Below are positions 1 through 12,386 of a stretch of DNA of 64,000 nucleotides, piece by piece. Position 1 is the stretch's first letter. Each line of letters begins with the position of its first letter. Where the stretch lies: NCBI GenBank assembly GCA_021397835.1, contig JAJFZO010000065.1, forward strand, positions 2,595,001 to 2,659,000. The letters run 5' to 3'. The translations under genes were made by a program, and so were the position numbers. This DNA is from Moringa oleifera (Eukaryota > Streptophyta > Magnoliopsida > Brassicales > Moringaceae). A model generated the notes under the pieces. The model had not been told where the DNA came from and made no database searches. It saw only the letters and a list, made by a program, of their open reading frames with translations.

Positions 1-1700
1 ACGACTCCTTGTTCATTTCTTTCGAAGTCATTGGGTCCTTTTCCTCGTTCGAGAATCTCCTCCTTTCTTCCACTCTGTCCTGAAGAGTAATTAGGACAAA
101 CTCAGTCATGTTTTTATGTTCCAATTGAACACTTCATATTTTTGATTATTCTCAAAGGAGAAGATTCTTATTTTTACCAAACATCTACGGATCCAATCAC
201 ACAATCTTATAATAAGAACAAGAGATCTTTCTTGATCGAATCCCTTTGCCCCTCATTTTTCGAGAATAAAAAACATACTTTTTCAAGTTTGAATTTCTTC
301 ATTTGAAATCTAGGTTCTTCTACTTCATTTTTATTTACTTATTTATTTATTATTTTTTACTCTCTTTTCTTTTTTATTTCTTTTTCTATTTTATTCCCTT
401 CCATCATTCCTTCCTTAAGTCCGATAGGTTTGATCCTATAGAATCTGACCCATTTTCTCATTGAGCGAATTGTATGAAATAAATTAAATCAGATTGATTT
501 TTTGATCAAAAGCACTATGTGAAATCTTCGATTTTTTTCTCTTTCTTTATCCCTATCCCATAGGGACAACACTTGAATCAATAGAGAACCTTTTCTTCTG
601 TATCTATATGAATCGATTATGAATTGATATTATTACATTCCAATTCCTTACCGATACCCCTCAAGGAAAATCCTGAAGTGGATCCCAAATTGACGGGTTA
701 GTGTGAGCTTACCCATGCAGTTATGCACTCTTTGAATAGGAATCTATTTTATGAAAGATACTGGTTTTCATACTTTGATGGGTCTTCGAGATCCTTTCGA
801 CGACCTATGTTATGTTGAAGGGATATCTATATGATCCTTTTGGCTCAGTGAGTCCTTTCTTCCATAATTAACTGTTGGCACCAATCCTACATTTTGTCTC
901 TATGGACCGAGAAGAAAATAGGCTCAACGGGAAGAGAATTGTACCATAAAAGAAAAGAGGTCAACCACTTTCAAATATACAACATGGATTTTGGCAATGC
1001 AATGTAATTGGGCTTTGATATAAATGAATCATCTTTTTCGCGAAGGTAAATCTTTGCCTGCTAGTAAGAGGATAGCAATTACAAATTTTATTTCGATAGC
1101 ACATGTATTTCTATTACTATGAAATTCATAAATGAACTTAATGGTAGTTAATTGTGAGATTACCATTATCCTTTTTGTAGTGATGAATCTTGTAAGTGTT
1201 CCTAAGAAAAGAAACTTATCAATCTTTTGGGGTCTTAAAGGGGCGTGGAAACACATAAGAACTCTTGAATGGAAATGGAAAAGAGATGTGACTCTAGTTC
1301 CTTCGAAAATGGAAGATCTTCGGCACAATAAGGGGTTGATCCGTATCATCTTGACTTGGTTCTAATTTTTCTGTTTTGTTAAGAAAACAATACCACTTCT
1401 GCTACCCGTATCAAATAAAACATGCTGAGTTAAATCTTCTTCATGTAAAACTAGCTTGATTTAGATCGGGAGAACCGTATGATTTTATGTTATGAAATCA
1501 TGTACTATGGCTCGAATCCGTAGTTAATCCTATTTTCGCTAGGAGTAGTTGACAATTGAATCCAACTTTTTCCATTATTTTCATTTCATATTCATAATAG
1601 TGCGAAAGGAAAGCCTAGCTCGAAGTTGTCCAAGAATAGTGGCACTGAGTTTCTCGACCCTTGGCCTTAGGATTAGTTAGTTCTATTTCTTAATGGGGGT
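1..1700. other. Plastid rps12-trnV intergenic spacer (inverted-repeat DNA)
   Basis: No gene is seen. The text follows the conserved spacer between rps12/rps7 and trnV-GAC of angiosperm inverted repeats, with scattered substitutions and small deletions. The short open frames here are non-coding shadows. Recognition is from memory of the conserved spacer and of the order that follows (trnV, 16S, trnI, trnA, 23S). Confidence 0.8.
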
Positions 1701-1772
1701 AGGGATATAACTCAGCGATAGAGTGTCACCTTGACGTGGTGGAAGTCATCAGTTCGAGCCTAATTATCCTTA
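1701..1772 (+). tRNA. trnV-GAC: trnV-GAC, plastid-derived relic
   Basis: 72 nt with the GAC anticodon in the loop CCTTGACGTGG and a recognisable T-arm (GTTCGAGCC). It differs from the usual plastid gene by G>A in the D-loop (CAGCGATAG) and near the 3' end (TAATTATCCTTA), so the acceptor pairing is weakened. It sits in its normal place just upstream of 16S. It is in the nucleus and is presumably not used. Confidence 0.9.
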
Positions 1773-1831
1773 AGCCCTTTGACTTGCTCCCCCACCATGA
1801 TCAAATAAGAATGGATAAGAGGCTCGTGGGA

Positions 1832-1861
1832 TTGATGTGAGGGGGTAGGGATGGCTATATT
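1832..1861 (+). promoter_or_regulatory. Relic of the plastid rRNA operon promoter (Prrn, bacterial-type)
   Basis: A -35-like TTGATG (1832-1837) and -10 TATATT (1856-1861) are separated by 18 bp, about 120 bp upstream of 16S. The usual plastid -35 here is TTGACG, so the box has taken a C>T change. Plastid-encoded polymerase does not act in the nucleus, so this is a fossil site. Confidence 0.7.
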
Positions 1862-1982
1862 TCTGGGAGCAAACTCCAAGTGAATATGAAGCGCATGGAT
1901 ACAAGTTATGCCTTGGAATGAAAGACAATTCCGAATCAGCTTTGTCTACAAACAAGGAAGATATAAGTAATGCAATTATGAA

Positions 1983-2834
1983 TCTCATGGAAAGTTCGAT
2001 CCTGGCTGACGATGAACGCTGGCAGGATGCTTAACACATGCAAGTCGGACGGGAAGTAGTGTTTCCAGTGGTGGACGGGTGAGTAACGCGTAAGAACCTG
2101 CTTTTGGGAAGGGAACAACAACTAGAAACGATTGATAATACCCCGTACACTGAGGAGCAAATGGAGGAATCCACCCAAGGAGGGGCTCGCGTCTGATTAG
2201 CTAGTTGGTGAGGCAGTAGCTTACCAAAGCGATGATCAGTAGCTGGTCCGAGAGGATGATCAGCCACATTGGGACTGAGACCCAGCTTAAACTCCTACAG
2301 GAGGCAACAGTGGGGAATTTTTTGCAATGGGCGAAAGCCTGATGGATTAATGCCATGTGGAGGTAGAAGGCCCACGGGTCATGAACTTTTTTTCTCAGAG
2401 GAAAAGCAATGACGGTATCTGGGGAATAAGCATCAGCGAACTCCGTGTCAGCACCGCGGTAATACAGAGCATGCAAGCGTTATCCGGAATGATTGGGCTT
2501 AAAGTGTCTGTAGGTGGCTTTTTAAGCCCACCGTCAAATCCCAAGGCTTAACCTTAGACAGGCTGTGGAAACTACCAAGCTGGAGTACAGTAAGGGCAAA
2601 GGGATTTTTCAGTAGAGCGATGAAATGCGTAGAGATCGAAAAGAACACTAGCAGCCAAAGCACTCTACTGGGCCGACACTAACACTGAGAGATGAAAGTT
2701 AGGGGAACGAATGGGATTAGATACCTCAGTAGTCCTAGCCAAAAATGATAGATATTAGGCACTGTGTGTATCGACCCGTGCAGTGCTGTAGCTAATGCGT
2801 TTAGAATCCCGCCTGAGGAATATGTTCGCAAGAA

Positions 2835-2877
<43 letters not shown>

Positions 2878-3473
2878 TATGTGGTTTAATTCGATGCAAA
2901 GCAAAGAACCTTATCGGGGCTTGACATGCCGCGAATCCTCTTGAAAGAGAGGGGTGCCTTTGGGAACGCGAACACAGGTAGTGTATGGCTGTCGTCAGCT
3001 CGTGCCATAAGGTGTTAGGTTAAGTCCCACAACGAGCGCAACCCTCATGTTTAGTTACCACCGTTGAGTTTGGAACCCTAAGCAGACTACCAGTGATAAG
3101 CTGAAGAAAGATGAGGATGACTTTAAGTCATCATGCCCCTTATGCCCTAGGCGACACACGTGCTACAATGGCTGGGACAAAGGGTCGCGATCCCGCAAGG
3201 GGGAGCTAACTCCAAAAACCTGCCCTCAGTTTGGATTGCAGGCTGTAACTCACCTGCATGAAGTCAAAATCGCTAGTAATTATCGATCAGTCATACAGCG
3301 GTGAATTCATTCCCGAGTCATGTACACACTGCCCGTCACACTATAGGAGTTGGCCATACCCGAAGTTGTTACCTTGATCGCAAAGAGGGGGATGCCGAAG
3401 GCAGGGCTAGTGACTGGAGTGAAGTCGTAACAAGGTAGCTGTATTGGAAGGTGCAGCTGGATCACCTCTTTCT
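1983..3473 (+). pseudogene. rrn16: 16S ribosomal RNA, plastid-derived pseudogene
   Basis: Essentially full length (about 1,491 bp). It runs from the conserved start TCTCATGG through GTGCCAGC-like (here GTGTCAGCACCGCGG), AATTGACGGGGGCCCGC and GTCGTAACAAGGTA to the 3' end GGATCACCTC. Many universally conserved positions are changed (for example GCTCAG becomes GCTGAC, and the 530-loop region is altered). A large share of the changes remove CpG sites by C>T or G>A. It could not be a working rRNA. Confidence 0.95.
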
Positions 3474-3680
3474 CAGGAAGAGCTAATACTTGTTGGATAT
3501 TTTGGTTTGACACTGCTTCACACCCAAAAAGAAGTGAGCTACATCTGAGTTAAACTTGGAGATGGAAGCCTTTTTTCCTTTCTCGACGATGAAGTAAGAT
3601 CAAGCCCATAAGCTTATTATTAAGAAAGAGAAGGATGGGGTTTCTCTCACTTTTTGCTTGGCATAGCAGGCCCGCACGAC

Positions 3681-4683
3681 GGGCTATTAGCTCAGTGGTA
3701 GAGCATGCCCCTGATAATTACATCGTTTATGCCTGGACTGTGAGGGCTCTCAGCCACATGGTGTTCAATGTGCTCATCAACGCTTGACCCTGAGATGTGG
3801 ATCATCCAAGGCACATTAGCATGGCGTACTTCTCCTGTTCGAACTGGGGTTTGAAACCCAACTTCTCCTCAAGAGGATAGATGGGGCGATTCAGGTAAGA
3901 TCCAATGTAGATCTAACTTTCTATTCACTCGTGGGATCCGGGGGGTCCGAAGGGGACCACCACAGCTCTTCTCTTCTTGATAATCCATACATCCCTTATC
4001 AGTGTATGGATAGCTATCTTTTGAGCACAGGTTTAGGTTTGGCCTTAATGGGAAAATAAAATGGAGCACCTAACGATGTATCTTCACAGACCAAGAACTA
4101 CGAGATCACCGTTTTCATTCTGGAGTGACGGAGGGATCGTACAGTTCGAGCCTTTTTTTTTCTCCATGCTTTTCCCGGAGGTTTGGAGAAAGCTGCAATC
4201 AATAGGTTGTTACACTTTCTCCTTTCCCGAAAGGAAGAACGTGAAATTCTTTTTCCTTTCCGTAGGGACCAGGAGATTGGATCTAGCCGTAGGAAGAATG
4301 CTTGGCTAATGAATTACTAACTTCTTAGTCTTCGATCCCCTCAGTCACCTACGAATGCCCCCGATTAATGTAATGAGACGTGTCTATTTATCTATCTCTT
4401 GATACAAAGGATCTTAGAGTGTCTAGGGTTAACCTAGGAGGGTCTCGTAACACCCTCTTTTTTCTTCTCATCGGAGTTACTTCACAAATACTTGCCATGG
4501 TGAGGAAGAAGGGGGAACAAGCACACTTGGAAAGCGCAATACCATGGAGAGTTGTATGCTGAGTTCAGGAAGGATGAATCACTCTAGAAAAGGAATCTAT
4601 TAATTCTCTCTCAATTGGTTAGACCATAGGTGTGATGATTTACTTCACGGGCGAGGTCTCTGGTTCAAGTCCAAGATGGCCCA
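3681..4683 (+). pseudogene. trnI-GAU: trnI-GAU with group II intron, plastid-derived
   Basis: Exon 1 is 3681-3717 (GGGCTATTAGCTCAGTGG..., anticodon GAT). The intron is about 931 bp and carries scattered changes. Exon 2 is 4649-4683 (GGGCGAGGTCTCTGG... to ATGGCCCA). It lies in the 16S-23S spacer as in normal plastomes. Exon 1 has GCGC>GCAT damage in the D-stem/anticodon region, and the intron has lost bases relative to the usual sequence. Confidence 0.92.
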
Positions 4684-4747
4684 GCTGCTTCAAGGAAAAG
4701 AATAGAAGAAGCATCTGACTCTTTCATGCATGCTCCACTTGGCTCCA

Positions 4748-5614
4748 GGGAATATAGTTCAGTTGGTAAAGCTTAGCTCTTGCAATTGGGTTGTTGCGAT
4801 TACGGGTTGGGTGTCTAATTGTCCAAGCGGTAATGATAGTATCTTATACCTGAACCGATGGCTCACTTTTTCTAAGTAATGGGGAGGAGGACCGAAACAT
4901 GCCACTAAAAGACTCTACTTAGACAAAGATGGGCTGTCAAGAACGTAGAGGAGGTAGGATGTTCAGTTGGTCTAATCTAGTATGGATCGTACATAGATAG
5001 TAGTTGGAGGCGATGGTTCTATTAGGGTTCCCTCATCTGGGATCCCTGGGGAAGAGGATCAAGTTGGCCCTTGCGAATAACTTGATGCACTATCTCCCTT
5101 CAACCCTTTGAGTGAAATGCAGCAAAAGGAAGGAAAATCCATGGACCGACCCCATCGTTTTCACCTTATAGGAACTACGAGATCACCCTAAGGACGCCTT
5201 CGGTATCTAGGGGTCACGGACCGACCATAGAACCCTATTTAACAAGTGGAACGCATTAGCTTTCCGCTCTCAGGTTGGGTAGTAAGGGTTGAAAAAGAGC
5301 AATCACTCATTCTTAAAACCAACATTCGAAAGAGTCAGGGCAAAAGAGTGTGGAAAGTTCTCCGTTCTTAGTTCTCCTGTAGCTGGATCTTTTGGAACCA
5401 CAAGATCCTTAATTAGCATGGGATCCAACTTGGCACCTTTTAACATTTTGAGAAGAGTTGCTCTTTGGAGAGCACCGTACGATGAAAGTTGTAAGCTGTG
5501 TTTAGGGGGGAGTTATTGTCCATCGTTGGCCTTTATGGTAGAATTAGTTGGGGGCTTAATAGGCAGTGGTTGACCCCTGTGATGGATGTCAGTGGTTGGG
5601 GTCCCTTATCTCCA
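4748..5614 (+). pseudogene. trnA-UGC: trnA-UGC with group II intron, plastid-derived
   Basis: Exon 1 is 4748-4785 (GGGAATATAGTTCAGTTGG..., anticodon TGC in CTCTTGCAA). The intron is about 794 bp. Exon 2 is 5580-5614 ending CTTATCTCCA. G>A and C>T changes hit the acceptor, D-arm (GAGCTCCG>AAGCTTAG) and T-arm (GGTTCGAGTCC>GGTTGGGGTCC), so the tRNA fold is lost. Confidence 0.92.
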
Positions 5615-5771
5615 ACTCGTGAACTTAGCTGATATAAAGCTATATGATAGCACCCAATTTTTTCAATTCGGCAGTTTAATCTATGATTTCTCATTCCTAG
5701 ACGTTGATAAAATAATATCCTTCTATTTAGTAGCACCTTAGGATGGCATAGCCTTAAAGTTAAGGGCAAGG

Positions 5772-7318
5772 TTCAAACGAGGAAAGGCTTATTGTGGATA
5801 CCTAGGCACCTAGAGATGAGGAAGGGCATAGTAAGCGCTGAAATGTTTGAGGGAGTTGAAATAAAGCATAGATCTGGAGCTTCCCGAGTAGGTCAACCTT
5901 TTGAATTGCTGCTGAATCCATGGGCAGGCAAGAGACAACCTGGTGAACTAAAACATCTTAGTAGCCAAAGAAAAAGAAAGCAAAACCGATTCCCATAGTA
6001 ATGATGAGCAAAATGGGAGCAGCCTAAACAGTGAAAACGAGGTTGTGGGAGAGCAATAAAAGCATCGTGCTGCTAGGCGAAGCGGTGGAGTGCTGCACCC
6101 TAGATGGTGAGAGTCCAGTAGCCGAAAGCATCATTAGCTTATGCTTTGACCCGAGTAGCATAGGGCATGTGGAATCCTGTGTGAACTAGCAAGGACCACC
6201 TTGCAATGCTAAATACTCTTGGGTGACCGATAGCGAAGTAGTTCCGTGAGGGAAGGGTGAAAAAAACCTCGATCGGGGAGCGAAATAGAACATGAAACTG
6301 TAAGCTCCCAAGCAGTAGGAGGAGCCCAGGGCTCTGACCACGTGCCTGTCGAAGAATGAGCTGACGACTCATAGATAGTGGCTTGGTTAAGGGAACCCAC
6401 CGGAGCCATAGCGAAAGCGAGTCTTCATAGGGCAATTGTCACTGCTTATGGCCCGAACCTGGGTGATCTATCCATCACCAAGATAAAGCTTGGGTGAAAC
6501 TAAGTGGAGGTCTGAACTGACAGATGTTGAAAAATCAGCAGATAGTTGTGGTTAGGGGTGAAATGCCACTCGAACCCAGAGTTGCTGGTTCTCTTCGAAA
6601 TACGTTGAGGCACAGTAGTTGACTGGAGATCTAAGGGTAAAGCACTGTTTTGGTGCAGGCATCGAGAGCGGTACTAAATCGAGGCAAACTCTGAATACTA
6701 GATATGACCTTAAAATAACAAGGGTCAAGGTCGACTAGTGAGATGATGGGGGATAAGCTTCATTGTCGAGAGGGAAACAGTCTGGATCACTAGCTAAGGC
6801 CTCTAAATGATTCCTCAGTGATAAAGGAGGTAGGGGTGTAGAGACAGCCAGGAGGTTTGCCTAGAAGTAGCTACCCTTGAAAAAGTGCGTAACAGCTCAC
6901 TGATCGAGTGCTCTTGTGCTGAAGATGAACGGGGCTAAGCGATCTGCCGAAGCTATGGAATGTAAAAATGCATCGGTAAAGGAGCATTTTGCCTTAGAGG
7001 GAAGCACCCGCACAAGCAAGGGTGGATGAAGCGAAAGCAAAAATGTCGGCTTAAGTAACACAAAAATTGGTGAGAATCCAATGCCCCAAAAACCCAAGGG
7101 TTCCTCCGCAAGATTTATCCATGGAGGGTGAGTCAGAGCTTAAGATTAGGCCGAAAGGCATAGTCGATGGACAACAGATGAATATTCTTGTACTACTTCT
7201 TGTTGGTCCCGAGGGACGGAGGAGACTAGGTGACCCGAAAGATGGTTATCGGCTCAAGGACGCAAAGTGCCTTTGCTTTTTCAGGGTAAGAAGGGGTAGA
7301 GAAAATGCCCCGAGCCAA
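5772..7318 (+). pseudogene. rrn23: 23S ribosomal RNA, 5' part only, plastid-derived pseudogene
   Basis: It starts at TTCAAACGAGGAAAGGC and follows plastid 23S for about 1,547 bp, roughly the first half. It stops abruptly after GCCCCGAGCCAA, where rps16-side sequence takes over. The rest of 23S, 4.5S and 5S are absent. Substitutions are dense and often CpG-type. Confidence 0.93.
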
Positions 7319-7401
7319 CAAGTATTGTAATATTATATTAAGAGTAGAGAATTTTTTATACAAAGCTATATATGAGCCATCCACACCCTCTTTTTTGTAT
7401 T

Positions 7402-8519
7402 TCAATAATTTAATTTCGTTTGATTAACATTAAGTTTCGTAAAAACCTTTGCCTTCTTTGGAATATCATGAACAGTTCCTATAGGTTGAGCACCTTTTTT
7501 AAGGAAATATAAAATAGCAGGAACATTTAAATAAGTTTGATTATTTATCGGATCATAAAAACCCACTTCCTAAAGATCCTTTTCTTCTCTTCGAGATCGA
7601 ACATCAATTGCAACGATTCCATAAACGACTCATTGGGATAGGTGTAGATGAATACTACCCCTTAGAAATGTATAAGTGGGTTTCTATCTATGTACAAAAT
7701 TAAAATGTTAAATAGATTCATAAAAGACCAAATCAATTAAGCATTTAAGTCCTAAATCCTTTTTTCTTCTTTTCTCTTTGGAAAAAGAAAAAAAAAAGCA
7801 TTAATACTCTCATAACTCAAGTTGGATAAGTCTCAAATAGGTCAATCGAAAACCCTTGGGCATTTCATTTATTAAGTAGTCTCTAACCCCCTTTTTGTTT
7901 GTCTTCTTTAGAATCGATTTTGATTCTTCATTATGATCTAGTTGTTGAGACAACTGAAAACAAAACAGTATTCCCTTGTTCTAGGATTCTTTATCCTTGC
8001 TTTGAATCATTGGGTTTAGACATTACTTCGGTGATTTTTAATCATTTTAAAAATGGCACAACAAGCCTTTTTTTTGTTTATGATTTCTTTCTATCAAAAA
8101 ATCATATGAACACGTGATTCACGCATCATGCACTTTAGATTGAAAGAGTTTTCATAATTTCAACAAATTTTCCTTGTGGATTTGAAAAATTACTTGAAAT
8201 GGATCCCTTCAATTTCTAAATTGAAAAAAATATACTTATGAAGTTGTTCCAACTTATTGATTGGCACTAACCCTAGATCCTTACCCTTTGAGAAAGGAAT
8301 AAATTCTTTCTCCTCGAGCTCCATCGTGTACTAGTTTTTACATTAGAACCCAAGAAAAATCAAGGTTCTAGTAGAAGAGAACAAAGAATGTTGAGCCAAG
8401 AGCACCTTTAATCCTGTATAAAGTAAAATGGTGGATGTAAAAATCCACAGCAGATCATGTCCTTCAATTCAAGTCGCACGTTGCTTTCTACCACATCATT
8501 TCAAACGAAGTTTTACCAT
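7402..8519 (-). pseudogene. rps16: rps16, plastid-derived, two exons plus intron, broken
   Basis: Plastid ribosomal protein S16. Exon 1 is 8480-8519 (40 nt, encoding MVKLRLK, then a stop where Arg8 CGA became TGA). The intron begins GTGCGACTT, the group II 5' end. Exon 2 is 7402-7631 and still encodes recognisable S16 ([37 protein letters not shown]-like). A second in-frame TAG follows KDL in exon 2. The intron (7632-8479) is about 850 bp and otherwise looks ordinary. Confidence 0.95.
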
Positions 8520-9002
8520 AACATTCCTCTAGTTTGGAATTAGTATGTAATTGATTCAATTATGCAATCATGAATAGTCATTATTTGATTGGTACATAGT
8601 AATGTATACTTTTTCCCTCTATTTGTATATGAAATATGAACGAGATGGAGAATTTATGAAGAAAAAGTCTCAATAAGAATTCAAATAAATTCCATATTTT
8701 ATTATATAAATGCAATGCCTATTTCATTGTATAAATGAAAAATATATATTTATATCAATAAATAGATTTAACTATTTATTTAATGATATATATATATATA
8801 TATTTGAATTCCAACTCTCGTAACCTATGTTTCCACCTTAACCGGATCATAGGTAGATGTTATTTGAACTCGATTCAAGTGGTGAAAAAGAAATCTTTCT
8901 TCCTCCCGAATCTTGAAAAATTAGAAACAAGAATCACATTTTCTCCAATATTTTACTCTTAAACAGAAGGTTATTCAAAAAGAATAATATTTATTCTATG
9001 CT
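8520..9002. other. rps16-trnQ spacer
   Basis: Plastid-type AT-rich spacer. A short (TA)n run lies near 8785-8803. No gene is seen. Confidence 0.7.
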
Positions 9003-9074
9003 CTAGGATTGAAGGACTCGAACCTCTGAATAATGGGACCCAAACCCGTTGCCTTACCACTTGGCTATGCCCCA
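9003..9074 (-). pseudogene. trnQ-UUG: trnQ-UUG, plastid-derived, anticodon mutated
   Basis: 72 nt, between rps16 and psbK as in plastomes. The usual loop TTTTGGT reads TTTGGGT here, which changes the anticodon from UUG (Gln) to UGG (the Pro anticodon). The 3' acceptor strand is also altered (CAATCCTAG), breaking pairing. Confidence 0.9.
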
Positions 9075-9419
9075 TTTATATTTCTATTCAACACTAATAA
9101 AGACTAATATTGTTAGTGATTGTTCGTCAATTCCAGCCCAAATATCTATGAAATAGATTAGATTGGTGTTAGGATTTTAACAAGTGTAGATGTAAAATGA
9201 AACCAAATTTATTGATCATTACATATAATTCCATTAAAATATTGTATGAAAGTATAATTTATTCAATTCTCTTATGAGAATGGAAGGATTTTTGATTGGC
9301 TGAGTTCAAAGAAGTATTTTTACTCTACCTTACTTTCCTTTCTTTATTTGGACCTTATATCAATAACATATTAATAACTCAATCAAAATCAAATTATCTA
9401 CAAGAACAAAATATTTGTT

Positions 9420-9603
9420 ATGCTTAATATATTTAAATTAATCTATATTTGTTTTAATTCTGCCCTTTTTTCAGTAGTTTTTTATTCGTCAAATTGCCCG
9501 AGGCCTACGGTTTTTTGAATTCAATCTAGATGTTATGCCAATAATACCTATTCTCTTTTTTTTCTTAGCCTTTGTTTGGCAAGCTGCTATAAGTTTTCGA
9601 TGA
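9420..9603 (+). pseudogene. psbK: psbK, plastid-derived, frameshifted
   Basis: Photosystem II subunit K. The start MLNIF and the end ([21 protein letters not shown]) are recognisable, but single-base indels in the middle throw the frame, giving a stop after the PRPTVF-like stretch. The length (184 nt) is close to the normal 186. Confidence 0.9.
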
Positions 9604-10026
9604 GATCCTTAATACTATCCTAGAAAAATTCATGATTTATTCAAAAAAAGAAATTTGTAACAATTGAGAAGATCAAATAAGTCTTATAATATGAACGAAC
9701 CCGCAATTCAAACATTGAAATTTTTGGGTAGACCTGATAAATCTGGATCAGCTCATTTCCTTATTTTGAACCCTTTTTTTCATTGAAAGAACTTATTAGA
9801 GTCCACTACAACACAATACCTAATTGTTGGTATGAAAAGAATTTTGTAATAGAAAAGACTCAACTCTTATCTTCTTACAAATGAATTCTCAAAAAATCAA
9901 ATCTTTTTTATTTGATTTAATTTATAAAAATTATCTAAATCGCTTCATTTTGTTGGTGTCAAGATAAATAGGATATGTTGTATAAAAATAGAGAATCTAT
10001 TCTTTTTTTTCCCCAAATAAAGATAA

Positions 10027-10155
<129 letters not shown>

Positions 10156-10243
10156 AAAAATAAGGGTTTTCTTGCTTGATATTTATAAATATCATAATAT
10201 TATTAGAATTTTATCTATTCCAATTCCACATCATTAAAAAAAA

Positions 10244-10331
10244 TGGAAAGAGAGGGATTCAAACCCTCGGTACGACCAACTCGTACAACGGATTAGCAAT
10301 CCAATGCTTTAGTCCACTCAGCAATCTCTCC
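10244..10331 (-). tRNA. trnS-GCU: trnS-GCU, plastid-derived relic
   Basis: 88 nt with the long variable arm of a serine tRNA and anticodon GCT (GGATTGCTAATCC). It has a handful of transition changes (GATGG>GATTG, GTTCGAATC>GTTTGAATC). It is in its plastome position after psbI. Confidence 0.9.
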
Positions 10332-11255
10332 TAATTGAAAAAGGATAATTACTATCTTACATTACACAAAAAGTAATGCTTAAAAAAAAGCCCTTCTTTA
10401 CTTTTTTAATACTTTACTTTTTTTTTTGCATAGATTATTAATTATATACAATGCAACTTTTATTCATATATATAACTCTTATCAAAAATTCCATTTAGAT
10501 AAAAAAAAAAAAAAAAGAAAGGCTCCAAAGAGATATTTCAAATAAAAATATAAAAAAGAAGAATATCTCTTTGATTTTGTCTCGTCCAAAAGGATCTTTT
10601 TTTTATTTTCATAGTCTGGCCTGGTCAGTACCTAGTTGGGCCTTTTTTTTTTGTACAACGAATCAAATCATACTACTGAATCATAGCTAAAATGATTCAT
10701 TTTTTTATTTTAAATAAAAAAATGTGTTTGTGATAAAGAATCAAAGTGTCATTTATTTTTTTTATTTTAATTTTTTATTTGCATTTATTAAAATAAAAGA
10801 AAATCTTAATTATAATATATGAATAATATAATATATTTTTATTTTCAAATTTTATATTATGTTATTTATTTTATAATAAATTATTTTATAAGAAATTTTA
10901 TTATATTTTTTTCTTAAAAATTTATTTAAATATAAAAAAATATCTTTAAATATATTAAAATAAGGGAAATATGGATTCCTGCCAATACATTTTTATGTTA
11001 TGACCTAAGCTCTTTTGCTGAGCCCTGTCTATCAAAATTCCTCCAAGAAAAGAAAAAAAAAAGACTTTCTTATTTTATTTAGTTATTAAACTAAATAACT
11101 CAAATGAGACATCTTTTACTAATTTCATTAGATCTCTTGACAAAACGCGTCAATGCTCTAATTTTCAGGATTTTTATTTTATTTTATTTTATTTTGATTA
11201 CGTCCAATTACCTTGTTCGACAAAAGATCCTTTTATATACAATAATTGTATTGTA
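10332..11255. other. trnS-trnG spacer, very AT-rich
   Basis: Long A/T homopolymer runs (A15-type run near 10501, many TTTTATTTT blocks) and no coding signal. It follows the plastid trnS-GCU to trnG-UCC spacer. Confidence 0.65.
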
Positions 11256-11987
11256 GCGGGTTATAGTTTAGTGGTAAAAGTGTGATTCATTTTATTAACC
11301 CCTTTAATAGTTAAGGGGTCTTTTGATTTGGTTCATTTTACGATCAAAAACTTTATTTCTTAAAAGGATTTAATCCTTTACCTTTCAATGAAAAATTCGA
11401 TTATAAATTGAAAATTAATTGGATTATGAAATTACGAAACATAATTTTTGAATTGGATCGCTATTTTCATTTGAATAAGTATGAGAAAAGGATACATGGA
11501 TAAAGATAGAAAAATTTATTTCTAATCGTAACTAAATCTTCAATTAAAGTTTTGTTTTGTATAGAAAAAATTTAAGCAAAATAGCTAATAAACGATAACT
11601 TTAGTTTACTAGAGACATCGACATATTATTTTAGCTCGGTGGAAACAAAATACTTTTCCTAAGGATTCTATTAAATAGAAATAGAGAACGTAATAACTAG
11701 AAAGATTGTTATAATCTCCCTTTTCTAGAGGGATCATCTATAAAGTAAATTGTTCTGAATTGATTGCATTCAAACAGAAAAGCTAACATAGATGTTATGG
11801 GTCACATTTTTATTTCGTTCCCGTCTTATTATATCTAGGAATTTATCCATTTTCCATAAAGGAGTCGAATGAAACCAAAGTTTCATGTTCGATCTTGAAT
11901 TAGAAACGTTAAAAATGATGAATTGATGTCGACTAAAACCCCTAGCCTTCCAAGCTAATGATGTGGGTTTGATTCCCATTACCCACT
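11256..11987 (+). pseudogene. trnG-UCC: trnG-UCC with group II intron, plastid-derived
   Basis: Exon 1 is 11256-11279 (GCGGGTTATAGTTTAGTGG, with one extra T in the acceptor/D junction). The intron starts GTGTGATTC at 11280. Exon 2 is about 11940-11987 and contains the TCC anticodon (CTTCCAAGC) and T-arm. CpG-type changes are seen (GATGCGGG>GATGTGGG, CCCGCTACCCGC>CCCATTACCCAC). Confidence 0.9.
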
Positions 11988-12161
11988 TTAGAGTCCCCGT
12001 TTTATGTTACAGAGATAATATCTATTTAAATATGTATTAATTCACTTCATTGAAGTGAATTAATACATAATTCCTAAAATTGTCTCACATATTCTTTATT
12101 TTTTCTAAAAAAAAGATAGAAAAGTAAAAAAATATGCAAAAAAAAAAAAATGAAATGAAAA

Positions 12162-12190
12162 GCATCCATTGTCTAATCATATTGGACGCA
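12162..12190 (+). pseudogene. trnR-UCU: trnR-UCU remnant with internal deletion
   Basis: Only 29 nt remain. The first 15 or so (GCATCCATTGTCTAAT) are joined directly to the last 13 (ATATTGGACGCA). About 43 nt including the anticodon arm are missing. The deletion joins two AAT triplets, consistent with a short-homology deletion. The position between trnG and atpA supports the identity. Confidence 0.85.
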
Positions 12191-12386
12191 ATTTATTTCC
12201 ATATATATTTCTATGTTAAGAAAGAAATATTGAATGATTTGAATAAGAGATGCTTACTTATGTTATATTTACTTATATATATTATATACTTATTTAATAC
12301 TTAGAAACTTATATTATTATTAAATGAAAACAAAATTAATTAAATTAAAGAATAAAGATTAAGAATGGTCGATTTCTTTTATTTAT

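Noticed and set aside
5289..5573. 94-codon open frame between tRNA exons
   Set aside because: It lies inside the trnA-UGC group II intron and has no protein family look.
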